Below are positions 21,317 to 34,119 of a stretch of DNA of 64,000 bases, one piece after another. The notes beneath the pieces are model-generated. The model ran no database searches. It was not told the origin of the DNA and saw only the letters and a list, made by a program, of their open reading frames with translations. Position numbers and translations under genes: made by a program. This DNA comes from Clonostachys chloroleuca. Its lineage: Eukaryota > Ascomycota > Sordariomycetes > Hypocreales > Bionectriaceae. The stretch is taken from the NCBI GenBank assembly GCA_037952775.1, contig JBANAY010000003.1, positions 4,588,001-4,652,000 on the forward strand, read 5' to 3'. Each line of letters starts with the position of its first letter. Within the stretch, counting starts at the first letter, position 1.

Positions 21317-23934
21317 GGCCAAGGCGGATGCGTGCTGCACTGACAAGCACGCGTCAGGGCCCTGGACGGGGGGCAGACAGGAGATGGGAGAGACAGATTG
21401 TCTTGTGTAGTTTGGGGTTCACTTGAAATGCGACCGACCGGATCGATCGATGTAAATGCACAAGCCGTCTGAGGAGGCGAGAAATGAGACAAGGAGACAG
21501 AGAAAAAGAAATGGTGGAGGGACGGAAAATTGAAGCACGATGCTGCAGGACGACGATAGTAATGAGGATCAAGTGGAACACTTTTCCAACCAACGACACA
21601 AGCCAGGCCCTCAAACCGATCAGGCTAGACACAGCATACACGGCGAGCAGTAGAGAAGGAATAGAAAGGATCTTTCGTTAACTTCGTGGGGAGGATGCTG
21701 GAGAGGAGGCAGGGGAGTGGGACGGAACAAGAAATGGATGGGATGGGCTAGATGATGCGAGAAAATGTCACAGCCAACAATCATTAACATGTTAGTCCTC
21801 TTCACAATACCAACGTACAGTACCGACGCAAAAGGCAACAAAAAGCCACAGAAAAAACAGCTGCATTGGGGCGATGAGACATGCATAAACCTGGTGTGGC
21901 CCAACGCTACCCATGACAAATCTACAGTCACATCAGGTCTGTCACTCTGTATGTACGGTAGGTACACTCTCGCCTGATCCATAGCCTCCTGATCCATAGC
22001 CTGGAATTAGAACAATATTCCTAGAAATGGACACGCACAGCCTCATACTGTCGGCTTACCAACTGGTCGGGGTCGCGCCCAAGAGCACCAACAGCAGGTC
22101 CGCTCTATATATGGCGACACAACCAACAGCAGGTCCGCTCTATATATGGCGACACAACCAACAGCAGCATGCACGAGAGCCCTTGAAGTTGGTCAATCTG
22201 CAGTTGGCTGCCATTCTTCCATGTCCTATGTGTATAGTGGTGCCGGAAGCCGACGAAACGGTTACAGTGCGTCCATCATAAATGAGTGTGTAAGTTTGTG
22301 CGCGCGTACACAGGGAATAAGTGTGCGACTACCCGATTGACTGAGTGATCAGTGACTGGGGCGAAACAAACAAGAGCTGCACCGGTGATGATCAACTCAT
22401 CAAAAGACTTGTCGCTGCAGCAGGGGTGCTGCCTTGCCCTGCTTTGCCTTGTGTCCCTGGTGGGAGACGCGATCCATACCATGCCGTTGGTGCGTCGCAG
22501 GACGAGCCCTACTTGACCTTAACGGAGGAGATGGTGGAAATGAGCGACCATGAGCAAATAATGCCCGTGAAAGGATCCATGTCCCGAACCAGGCTCGCCA
22601 CATTGTACCACTCTGAGATAGCTGCTGGACAACTGGGTCCTGTATCATGAGCCGGGGTCATGTATTCGCTCGCCAAGACTGCACCAGCCGCCGCCTTAAC
22701 CCAAGAGTATAGTGCAAGGTCCATTGAATAGAGTGTGACGATTGCTGGTTTAGGCAGCATGTGTCGCTGCCATGGTTCCCGTTCACAGTACGCGCTTCAC
22801 CCGCCCATTGGCCCCTTGACCCCCCCCCCCATAAGATCTTTAACGAATCCCTGTGGGATTATGTTGGTCAGATGGATCAGTACCAAAGTTCCCCGTATTG
22901 GGTGTCTTTTGAATCCTTGCCCCATCGCTTCTGGGTGGTATTATCTATAAAGTCCCATTGCCCACTCCTCTGCCCATCCATCCGTCCCAGCCAAACCCAG
23001 CCCAGTCTGCTTATTACCGGTATCATACTGTGGAGGAAGACCGGCTGCGTGCAGCGGCCGATGTACGTAGTAGTGCAACACTGGGAGGGGGTGGCTGGCT
23101 GGAAAAAGCAATGCGAGATGCTATTGTTTTGTCCGTTGCATGCCACTTCCCCACCCACACAGCTTATGAGGCTTTCCTGTCGGTATGAACTATCCTGTGA
23201 TTGGGATCCTGAACAATAGGCACTATTTCTTATTCATATGCATACCCTTGCTGGCAGACTGATTTTGCCCTATGATTATCCCCCACCCACCAAACAACAA
23301 GTGCCGGAACCCACTCTGTCCTCTTGTCCTCACGCTCTCTCGCTGCTAGGTTGGAGGGTGTGTCCACTGCATCTGCCGGGCGTGGCAAATTTACAATTCA
23401 GGCCTGCATCCCATCGTCCAATACGGTCTAGGCAGGCATCGGATAGTGCCCCCGGATGACTATTGACCTCTCCTCAACGCCAACTACCGTGATCTGTCAT
23501 ATTATCACCCTGCTGTCCTCCACCGTGAAAACTCTAGTCCTCTTGACCGCTGGAACATGCCGTACTCCCAGGTGGTCCGTGCAACCATTCTCATTGGTGC
23601 CGGCGATCACGTAGATACCGAAGGTGCAGATTCTGACCTCCTCTTCCTCACGCTTGTGCCACCTCCCAATGGCCTGTTTCAGTTCTACGCCAAAAAAAAC
23701 GAGCGGATGACGAATCGAAGACGAGGAGAATCAACGCAAGTCTTTCGGTGCCTGCAAGTATGTCCCAATTCGTTCGTGCGAGGTTTGAGCACTAGACTCT
23801 GTACCACACGCAAAGCAACCCAACCCCTTTTCGTCTGCGTGTGCATTTGTGTTGTCATCGAGACCACGTTCTGTAAATTTTCACATTTTTTCTTTCTTTC
23901 ATGTCTCTTGTCTTCCATCCTGATGTCTCGCATC
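21317..23934. other. Long intergenic region
   Basis: About 2.6 kb upstream of the zinc-finger gene and downstream of the glycosyltransferase. Open frames here have no motif or coherent splicing. It contains a 35-bp direct duplication at 22,090 and a run of C residues near 22,820. Confidence 0.4.
22090..22167. repeat. 35-bp tandem duplication
   Basis: Two perfect adjacent copies of a 35-bp unit, 22090-22124 and 22125-22159, with the first 8 bases of a third copy following. The unit begins AACAGCAGGTCCGCTC and contains TATATATGG. It is intergenic and looks like a recent duplication. Confidence 0.9.
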
Positions 23935-25548
23935 TCAGAATATTCTGGATGTGCTCGGCCGCACCCACTGCGTGACATTGCACTGTCGGAACTCTTGGAC
24001 TGTCTCTCTCACCCAGCCCCCTCCCAGCTCAGCTCGATATCCATCGGCGGCCTCATGGTCATGCCCCGGTGACCGGATGGCCACACACTTGTGCTCGTCG
24101 CCTTTCCAGAGCCATTCTTGGCAGCCCTCCTGGGATAGGCAGAGCGACCTGCATGCCTCCAGCGAGCCTGCTTCTACACTCGTCGGCAACTCCGATTCGC
24201 CGTCTCCTCGGCTCTGCGTAACCCCAGAGTCCTGGTTGCGAAGCTCCCACAGGTCGGCATAGAGCATGGGCTGCTCCAGCCTCCGGTGCCCAAACTCCCA
24301 TCTCCATAGCCGTCGCATATCCTCCGGTGAGGTCCTGTGTAGCGTCAGCGCGGGCTGGCACCAGTACTGGTCGCCAAATGGTATGTCGCCCAGCGCGTGC
24401 GGATTGAACATTGGCCACAGCCCCATGACTTCTATCCCGGCCTCCAGCAGCGCGAGGCCGAGTATGCTGTCCCCGCAGCTGTCCTCCCGGGTGACCGTCG
24501 CCCATTTCTCCGTCAGGGAGAGGCTATCGAGGTACGTACGGTGGAGGAGCGCTTTGATGGCGCCACGACTGAGGACGAAGCCCGGACCACCGTTGGCGAA
24601 CCACGACGGCTCGAGCTTGCCCCATCGGTTCTTGTGCTCGCGGCCTGGGGATGGGGAGCCCATGTAGATGCGGTCGTCGGCGTCGAAGTTTTTGAGGAAG
24701 CGGAACATGTTGTCCCAGAGAACGTAGCTATTTTTTCGTAGTGGTGTTAGCCATATTTCATCCATGCCAAGCATAAAAGACTTTCTGTCAATTGCGTTGA
24801 AGTCAACCCTCTCCACTTACGTGTCTGATTCGTAGAAGACGTAAAACTCCTTGTTGGGCTTCAAGTTCCATGCCTTTTCAATCATCGGAAGGAATTTATA
24901 CTTGTCCAGCATCCATCCGTCGATTTTCTGTTGGTTGTCGTGCTTGTCCAAGGTGCCGTTGATGTACATCTTCTTCTGAAGATCATACATGTCCAACTCG
25001 ACGTTGTCTTTGCGAACTAGGTCAGGCAGATCTTCTAATACATCAATAACGTGGTATCCTCGAATCACTTCAGTAAGATCAGAGAAGACGAGGAGCTCGT
25101 GATCGCTGAAACACGCACTCGCGCTGAAGAGCTGCGCTTCAACCCGGGTTCGGTCCTCTCCATGCCCAATCTTTAGGACAGGCTGTATCGTATCGAGGAT
25201 ATCTCTTGGAAAAGTCTGGCATAGTTCTTTCACGGATTTGCTATTTGGATTCTCAACTTGAAAGGGTTCGAATAGACTGTGGTCTCTGATGGTGTAGTAT
25301 TCTGGTTTGCCGAAAATAGGGATGGGGAGTTTTGAGAACTCCTTGACCCAGTCGCCATGCCACGAACCCCACACAAGCAATATCAGGGTAAAGAAAACTA
25401 AGAAAAAAAGTCTGAACAGCCGTCTTTTCCGAATAATGGGCACGAGAACCCAACCACTGATCGTCTTCGGTATCGGCTGAGCCGTGTCCATGCCGGGTGC
25501 CCCGAACATTGCCGGATGTTTAGTTTTTCTAGTAGATGGAGCATTCAT
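23935..25548 (-). CDS. Type II membrane glycosyltransferase (GT31/fringe-like) with PAN-like C-terminus (506 aa)
   Basis: Two exons, 25548-24821 and 24727-23935, with a 93-nt GTAAGT...ATAG intron. The spliced frame is 507 codons. The ATG at 25548 is chosen because a GTATGT donor-like sequence lies just before the alternative in-frame ATG at 25614, suggesting a 5' UTR intron there. Residues about 45-65 form one transmembrane anchor after a basic cytosolic tail (RKRRLFRL), as in Golgi enzymes. The catalytic region has FYVFYESDTYV (metal-binding acidic motif spanning the splice site), NGGPGFVLSRGA and EDSCGDSILGLALLEAG, which match fungal GT31-like proteins. The C-terminal part has Cys-rich spacing (ACRSLCLSQEGCQEWLW...CVAI) like a PAN/Apple domain. 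It probably extends or decorates glycans in the secretory pathway. The substrate is unknown. Confidence 0.82.
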
Positions 25549-28500
25549 GAGGAAATTCTTCGGTGGGTGAATCAAGAGATCAACAATCGACAAAGAATTT
25601 GAAATATAACACATACCTATGAGATGAAGCGCAGGGGCTGGCCCCGGAAAAAAATGGATCGGATGACGAGGTCAGCATCGTCACGCTTTGTTTATCGGTT
25701 CGAAGAGAACCACTTACCGCGTATACTAGTGGCTTTCCTAGAAATATCATACACTGCCCCGTCATCCAAAGATCCCAGTCTCCCTGCCAAATGCTACCAA
25801 GCCCATGGGACCAAGCCAATGCCAAGATATATCAGACGGCAAGGGCTTCGGGATGGGCCGACCTCTTTATCACCACCATACTTGGAGGGTTGCGTTTAGG
25901 TCCGCGACGGTCACGGAAAGAACTTGTGTCTTTGATAACCTCCAATCCTCAACGCAGAAATTATTCGTATATGTATTTGTAATCCATACCTCTCATTATG
26001 GTCTCATTCAAAGGCCGCGGTTAGACAATGACGCGGATAGGCTGAGACTCGAGGCCCTAGGTATGAGGCCCCAGGTATGAGGCCCTAGGCATAGATCATC
26101 GTGCCGCCGCATGGCCAGACTGCTGTCACACCTGGCCCTATGATGCCATATTGCCTGGCGAAATATGGAGTGTACGCGTAGTGGTGGTGGGGAGGCCACC
26201 CGTCCCGGATTCACTTCAAGATGCCGGATTGTGGACCGTTCTATTAGGACCACGTGCTCTTGGTATTGTCATGACCGGAGGAAGTGTCAACGTTTTAATT
26301 GTTGAGAAGACTTATAAGCTATGTTGTCAACACCTAACGTTCGCTTTCTTGTCGCTTGATGCAAACACCTGGATGCTGCCGCAATTGCGCCTAACTTGCC
26401 ATATATTCCCAAGCCATATCAAATCACATGAGCGTATCTGATGTTTCTGCTCTGTGTTTGGTGCGATCGAGAAGGGTCCCGCTAATAAATTCTCGCTAAG
26501 CCTGGGAGCATACGTAGGGCATACGTATACGCAGCTGGGACCAGCGCCGTCTCGTTTCATCTTGCTAGTGGATTGGTTTTTACATTTGGGATCGCCCTTT
26601 TTCGAAACATAAGTGATGAATCACACCACATGGTTTTTGTTCTCAGCTATCTTGGGAATTATCAACTGGTAAGACCGTGGACATGAATGGAAATTACCTG
26701 TATACGATACAACGAGATGGCTACGGGGTCTGAGCTAGAGTCGCGTCAATAGTTTAGGCAATCAGAGGCGAATTAAATATCGAGTCTCCGCTCCACAGAA
26801 CAAGACGGAGTCACGGAGCCAATTAGCTTCATTCCCTTGGCCATTCGCAAAGCTTGGGCTCCTCGCCTCCCTGGTGAGATCGTCCCCTGGTACGGGCTAA
26901 CCCCTGATTTATGACGCCCGCTTTCTAGCCCGCGTCTTCCCGCGCGTATGAAATCTTGGCAGGGTGTTCGCCTTGGCACTGTTTTCCGAGGAAAGGCCCA
27001 AAGGACCAAGAACTTTCAGATCATAGCCCTTTCAGCCATGTTCCCAGTAAGCTTTGCTACATAGCAACCCATCTTAGGACATATTCTTGGCTCTTGCGTT
27101 CCTTCTATACCCCCCACTGTCCCGAGCAGGCATGGTGATCCCTCTGTTACCAAGCCAAGCTCCCAGCTTTCCCTAATATGCCTCATCCATCCATCACACC
27201 AACATTAACAAAAGTCCCCAATGATCCGACACTCCTTCTACCAACAGCCACGGAGCTTTTGCCATCATTTGCGTGATGTAGTATCGGTTTCTTTTGAGCT
27301 CCATTTCGAGGTTCTAGGTGACATACTTGAGGCGCAGCGATTGCAGTGCAGAAATGGAACAGAAATATGCAGTTAGTCATAGGGCAATTATTCCCTCAAT
27401 CACATATTGCCAACACTCGTGTAAAAATAGAACTGTTGGGCTATCGACTGTACTCTGCAGCCAACAAACAATTAAATGATCTAGCCTAATGCTGTTGGGA
27501 AACCGGAAGTAGACTCAAAACATTCCCGGTTTATCCCGTGATTGAAGATTGGCACTGTTCTCCAACTACACTAACACGTTGGTCGATGATGTTTGAGAGG
27601 AAGAAAGCATCAATTGAAGTAGGGAAAATAGAAAATACATAACTTACGCTGTAGTCCCCAAGTCCGGCTTGTGCTGTTAGCAAAAGAAGTGGTCGAATGA
27701 AGCGCAGTACCCGGGAGACTGTCAGTCTTCATTTCCAAGAAAGTTTACGGAAAGAAATAATCCGTAAAGCATAGGCGATATTGATCGGCGGATGGATATT
27801 AGACTATTAGTTTGCCTGTCTTCCGTATCAACGAAACCCAATCTATCGGATGACCTACCCAAGAGATTCTCGACGTGCTTTTTGACTCTACGCTACATGC
27901 AGAGCCTTCCAGTGGCTCCTAGCCAGAGGCCTAATGCCACGAGTAGGAAACAAGTTATCATGTTGTTCTAGTTTAAAGCAGCGGAGGACATGGTCGCAAA
28001 GCGCTGATCCGTCTCAGATGGACAAAAGCGCATCTTTCCCTCCTTCCCCCGACTATTGATCTCAATGCATTCAATCCGACAACTAGGATTTAGAAATATT
28101 TCTTAACCTGGGTCAATACCAAGATATAGACATAGAAAGAGCAGAAGAAATTTGAATTGGAGTATAGGCTGGGTTTGCCTCACAGAATATTACCTATAAG
28201 TTTAGTTTATTAAGTCTGCTTAGATTGTGGGAGATACCTACACTATGTTGACACTAAATAATGGCTCTTGATAATACACCTAATCTGCATTTAGACATCA
28301 GTGAGTCTTATAGTGATAAAGCGTCCTGAGATTCTCTTTCTAATGTGGTTGAGGTAAACGTAAATATGTGTTAGAGTATGCCTGCTGTTACCGCACTGGA
28401 TATTGTAGATTAGTTCACGCGGCTTACTACCTTCATTCGGACCTCTACAAGTCAGTCTTGCCCCCTAAGGACGTTTTAGTGTGGGCTCAAACTTTGGAGA

Positions 28501-30163
28501 AGATATCAATCATTAATTGATGACTAGAACTGAAAGAAGGGTTTAACCCTTGCAGAGCCAGGACAACGAGATAATATAGGGGCCATAATTGGACAGAAAA
28601 CCATCGATCAGGAGCTATACAACTGGGTTTATTTATTTTATCATTTAGACAACTGACCAAGAGGACGAGGTAGTCGTGGCGGCGTCCTTAATTAGCCCGC
28701 CCCAAAATCTTTTAAGCATAATTTCGATACTAATCATTACAGCATCCCGAAGTGTCACTTCTTGGAGAGCTGAAGCTAGGAAGATATATCATTGAGCTAA
28801 GTGATACCATGGTCCTTGGAATGTCCGGGTTGGGAGTAAAAAGATCAATGAGCTCGTATAGGTCTCTTGAGATGGCTCGAGGTCTACTGCACTTACCGGC
28901 AGCGTCCCCTCATAAAATGCTAAAAGGTCTTGATGGATCAAGCCAGCCTTGGGTTGCCGCCAGACTTCACGGATTCATTCCAATTGATTAATGAAAGATA
29001 TTTGTTGACGGTGTCCATAACGACATCCTCGGCGCCATATCCACGTAGTCTAGGATTGTTGAAGTGTTTGCCATATTGACTTCAAAGAGCTAAGTTTAGA
29101 AGCAGTATCGTGGGAAGTGAAATTCCAAGAAGAAGGCTGGACAGAAATTACAATTGAGAAACACGGCGGTAGGTCAAGGTAATGACGGGTTACTAAAACC
29201 GCTACCGCAAATGGAATGCGGAAATGAGCTAGAAAATCTAGTTAGATGAACGATCATGCCAAATGCCTCTTGAGAGCGAGATGCTTGACTTCAAGCTAAA
29301 GCTGAGAGACATGATATAAGCGTCACAAAACAGTCCTTCAAAGGACTCCATAGTGGAAACACATTGCTTCTATCAGGAACTGAGGCGAGCGGGAGGAAAA
29401 TTGGTCAGCTGGACACAGGTGCTTTAGGAGTCTCACAAGACCTACGTCAGTGTTCTAGAATAGGTGGGTAACATTGGTCATAGCCAGAGCTGCCTTCTCA
29501 TGAGGCCTACCGGCTAAGGTACTAATACCCAGCCATGTCGCGTTATTATTTACGGGCTGGATCTTTCTGTGTAAGACAGAGCCTCAAACTCCGGCCGCCA
29601 CTGGCCAGAATTGCACCATCGGAATGCTAGAGATCATCAGTGAGACATTTTCACCGCAGCAAAATGCCATTGTATAACTTATCAGACCCTTTGTTCGGTC
29701 CTTTTGACCGAAGGGTGTCGCACATAACCTTTTCATACCCTTCATTGGCCTTGTTGTTGATTTCCCCGCTCCTTGATCCACACAACCTACTGCAGGTGAG
29801 CTAATTCATCCTTGATTGAGGCTCTGATAATCTTTGGGCGCCTGATCAGTTCATAGTGGGTGCCTTACCCCGTCCCCTCATTCTCCCAGAAACATAATCT
29901 TGAATGATTGCGAGTGCGGGAAAAGAGCGTGATTTAGCGCTGCTTACAAGGGAGATCTAAGGAACCCTGAACTTGGTGTTTTCGTCTGAACTATTGGCCA
30001 ACAGGCCTGATTGGCTTGGTATTGGGCAGGCGATTGAGCCTAATACCGTTCAGAACTCGCTTCAGTTGACTATCGGTGGGCATTCTTGGTTGAGGTCTAT
30101 CACTAATTATAGAAAGTTTGGCAGACCTTGTCGAGTTTGTTCAACTCGGCTTTTGATTCTAGC
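25549..30163. other. 4.6-kb gene-free, AT-rich stretch
   Basis: No frame in this stretch has a recognisable motif or sensible splicing. 27,400-29,400 is notably AT-rich and has many stops in all frames, as expected for an old mutated transposon, but no protein remnant could be read. It contains a three-copy 14-bp repeat at 26,051. Confidence 0.4.
26051..26092. repeat. Three copies of a 14-bp repeat
   Basis: Adjacent units GAGGCCCTAGGTAT, GAGGCCCCAGGTAT and GAGGCCCTAGGCAT. Units 1 and 3 contain the palindrome CCTAGG. No known function. Confidence 0.85.
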
Positions 30164-33100
30164 ATGAATCCTCTGCCGGTTCTCCACGATGGGGTGAGAA
30201 CAGCTGATCTGGAGTAAAGATCTCCCTTGACCTTCCGAGAAATACTGAGAAATCTGACAACGGCGGCAGCATTGTCTCGATCCCTGGACTCCCAACACTC
30301 CATCCACGGTATAAGTGGAAGGACCACAATCAATGGCTTCGAGAGGTGCTCAGTCATCGTGTGCCCCAGGCCCGAATTATGGCCTTCCAATACGATTTTG
30401 GCCAGGAATCGCAGGAAGTTGCATGGATGCAACTCATGCAGCATGCAGAAGGGCTTCTTTACAGTCTGATTCACCGGAGAGAAGGGGTCGACTCGCGCCC
30501 AATCATATTTGTTTGCTTCAGTTTTGGTGCTTTTATTCTCAAAAGAGCAAGTTTCCTGCGATCACAATCTTTTTTAATCATCATCTGACCATCTGTGCAA
30601 GGCACTGCTGCTTGCAAAAGATACGCGTGCGTTTCGAAGTATACTCGACATGACGCGAGGTATCGTATTTCTTGGCTGCTTGAACAACGAGACAAGGCCT
30701 AATTTTGAGGACCTTTGCCTGAAATGCGCCGCAGTTGAGATGGGTATACACAAAAAGGATCGAGTCATTGAGAATCTCCGCCAGGACAATCGGTGGACCT
30801 TTGTCAAAGAGGTCATGGAAGACTTTAGGGCCATGAATGGCCCATTTCCTGTTCGCATCTTATTTGAACTCAATCCAAGCAATATTGGCAGTCGACAATT
30901 TGTTGTGAGAACGATGAAACAGGAATGTGTGAGTTGATGAGATGCACGTGGACGGAACACGATAGCCCCCATTGCTGACATCAAGGCCAGTTATGTTCCG
31001 AGCAAGTGTCTCGCTTAGGTTGGGATAGTGAACAGTTGGTTCCTGCCCAAAAGAACCACGCTGAGCTTACCATGTATCCTCAAAGAAGCGACGACGACGC
31101 CTACTTTCAATTGTTTATGAAGACGCTCTCTGAAATGATCGAGGAAGTTGTTCCAAAGTCCGTTATGCTCCGTAAGGGATTGACTGGTAGTAATGGCTCG
31201 AAAAGCGTACTTAGCCTAGAGCTTTCCTCTGACGGTAAATTGATCAACTACTACAAGTACCATGGATATACTGACTCTTCAGTAGACGATGTTGTATCCC
31301 TCTTCACGGCCCCCAGGCCGGACTTAAACGTGCCAAGCGGAGTGAATATTCCCTGTTTTGTCACCTGGCCATACGACGAAAACCCGAATTTTGTTGGAAG
31401 GGAAGATGAACTGGAACAGATTCATGTCAGCCTCTTTCCAATCGATGGCAAGGGCCCTCAGCAAAGGGTATTCGCACTGACTGGGCTGGGCGGCATGGGA
31501 AAGACGCAAATTTCGGTCAAATATGCATTCAAATACCGCCAAGATTACCATATCGTGCTATTGGCGCACGCAGACGGCCAATCTAAACTTTCGGAGAGCT
31601 TCTCCTTATTTGCTGATAAGCTTGGACTAGGTGCGGGCATGTCTCCTATCAAAGCGAAACAGGCCGTAAAAGATTTGCTGGAATCAATTGGCAAGTATCT
31701 CTTACAGGGATGACTGATTACCAGCTCGATAAACTGACATCAGAGTAGATGTACCCTGGCTGCTAATTTTCGACAACGCTGACACTGATGACAAGATCCA
31801 GCTTCTGGATGAGTTTTGGCCCTGCAAGTCACAGGGATCCATATTGATCACAAGTCGAGATCATACTTTAGTGAAAAGGTTTACTGGTATGGAGCTGGTC
31901 GAGATGACCAAGCCCAGCGCTGTGAACTTGCTCGTTCGCCTGGTTCATTTTGATAAGGATGCACTTGATGATGCCGATGTCATTGAAGAAGAGATTGCGG
32001 CTGAGAAGATCGTGAAGCGGTTAGGATTCCTACCCCTTGGAATTAGTCAGGCTGCCACGTTGATTATCAATGACTCGTGCTCCCTGGCATCCTTTCTTGA
32101 GGACTACACACTGCGAGAGCTAGTTGAAGACTCTGCTACTATCCAATTGGATAGCCCTAGAAACGGCTACAAGTATACTCTGAGAACTGTGTGGAACATG
32201 AACTTCGAAACTCTAACAAAGGATCAGCAGAGTTTGATGAAGCTCATGTCGTTTCTAGACCCTGATCGGATTCAGCTGCGGGTTCTCAAAGATGGCCTCC
32301 TGAAGCCGCAAGTATCTGACTTTGATTTTATCAGCTCACCACACAAGCTCAGCAAGTGTAGAGCTGGCCTCTTACGCAGCACACTGGTTTCTCAGAGTCG
32401 CAATGGTCGGGAACTGCGAATGCACCGGCTGGTACAGGCATACTGTCAGCTGAGAATGGACATTGAAGAGTCCCAGAGGAACTTTCGAAGTGCCATCAAT
32501 TTAATCAAAGCTGTCTGGCCAGTTCCCAGTAGGGAGATGGTCCACAACCCAGCATTATGGGAGAAGCAACGTGAACTACTTCCCCATGTGCAAAAGCTGT
32601 GCGAGTTTTACGTCAAGTCGTGCGAGAACGGCCAGCCACTGATTCCGCATACGGAAGCCAACTGGGATTTCGCTTCCGTACTATATGAAGCCGGATGGTA
32701 AAGATTTAGCAATCTTGTATATTATTCGATGTGATTTATTAACCTTTGTTAGGTTTTGCTACGAAAGCGGGTTGTTGGAGTCGGTCTCAGAACTCCTCAT
32801 TCCTGCAAAAGAGTACTGCATCAGACACCTTCAGAAAGGCGGAGGGTATCGTATTTTGGCTGACATATATGGTGGTTTGGGATCCCTAGCAACGGAGTCA
32901 AATCAGTTTCAGCGCGCATATGATGACTTCAATGAGGAATGGGAGTGTTTAAAACTTGCATTCGACGCTGCTGAACTAACCCGGCCCAGCATTTGGGAGG
33001 TTTTTGGCTTAGGCCGTGTAGGCAACGGACTGCAGGGTCTTCATCGGTACACCGAAGCGGAGGAGTACTACAGAATGGCTTTAAATGCATGGGAAGGGCT

Positions 33101-33826
33101 GCCTGGGGATCGTAAGGTGTGGGTGAGCAACATGTGTACATGCTTGTGGTTGCAAGGCAAGCTTGACGAGGGGGAGAAGACGGTAAAGGCGGTAATCAAG
33201 GACGAGAATGACGCCACCAATTTTCGGTTTGTCACTGTATTCCATCTCTTCTATTTCGTGTCATCATTTGGCTAACCTATCACCCTTTCACCTTCAGCAC
33301 CGGGTTGGCTATGAATTGCTTGGGTAATATACAGATTTCCAAGGCCGAGCGTCTTAAGCAAGAAGGCAAGACCGAAGAAGGGGAGAAGAGGCTGGCAGAG
33401 GCGATGGCGACACATACAAAGGTTCTGCAACTCTTCACGATTGCACTCGGGCAGAGGCACCACAAGACTGCCGATATCATGTACAAGGTTGGCTGGCATC
33501 TACATCAACGGCAAGAGTACCAAAAAGCTTTGTAGGTATCTACCCCATTATGTTCATGAAAGCGACTAACATGTAATAATTGAAGGGATATGCTCAATAA
33601 TGCTTTGGGAGTTTACGCGAGTCAACCAAAAATATTCAAAAATGAAATAGCGCGGACTAAGTATAAGCTGGGCTGCTTGCAGCAGGACATGGGAGCACAC
33701 ATCGAAGGGGGCACACTGATCAGAGAGGCCGAGCGTCTTCGGAAGGAGATAGTTGCACCGGAAGACTGGGAACCCGCCCAAGGAGAGAAAGCTTTCGATG
33801 ACATTGTTCAATTCTGGACACGCTAA
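30164..33826 (+). CDS. NOD-like receptor: alpha/beta-hydrolase-like, NB-ARC and TPR domains (1086 aa)
   Basis: Proposed exons: 30164-30193, 30250-30546, 30602-30928, 30991-31694, 31744-32697, 32753-33226, 33298-33531 and 33586-33826. The seven introns are 49-71 nt, the total is exactly 1087 codons, and no stop interrupts the frame. The first exon (MNPLPVLHDG) fits the usual start of SesB-like domains but is the least certain; intron 2 is of the GC-AG type. Residues about 10-230 form an alpha/beta-hydrolase-like domain in which the GxSxG elbow reads CFSFG. The NB-ARC follows, with Walker A GLGGMGKTQ, Walker B WLLIFDNAD, ILITSRD and the FLPLG motif. The last 400 residues carry TPR-like helices such as RYTEAEEYYRMALNAWEGL. 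Such fungal receptors sense non-self or cell damage and trigger a response through the N-terminal domain. A CorA-like gene faces it 0.3 kb downstream. Confidence 0.85.
30547..30601 (+). other. GC-AG intron in the NOD-like receptor gene
   Basis: A 55-nt intron with a GCAAGT donor, a CTGAC branch-point-like word and a CAAG acceptor. It joins the frame exactly (LKR to ALLLAKDT). GT-AG alternatives do not keep the frame. Confidence 0.75.
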
Positions 33827-34119
33827 TGAGTTTCCTTCTGGGACAGCTTCTTATACGTTCAATAATGAATACTATCTCTATTGTCTGCTTGCGTGAATGA
33901 CCATTAATGGCAACTTTCGTAATAGGTAGTCTCTCCTGTGGGTTGCATGAAAGTTTTTGAAATACTTAAATTGCTTTGGAGTTCTTTTCTTTATAAATGA
34001 CCCGAAGTTTACGAGTGAGAGAGCTCGAGTATAATTAGAAATAGAAATGAAAGATTCCCGGCTTGACATCTCAGCACAAATAAACAGATCCAAAGTGTAC
34101 AAGTAGACATAGTGCTGCC

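Noticed and set aside
22818..22830. C homopolymer
   Set aside because: Simple run, no associated feature; only a possible assembly weak point.
23557..24072. 171-codon plus-strand frame overlapping the 3' end of the glycosyltransferase
   Set aside because: Antisense shadow and downstream flank of a well-supported gene; low-complexity composition.
28752..28991. 79-codon plus-strand frame in the gene-free stretch
   Set aside because: No motif and isolated in AT-rich sequence; likely random.
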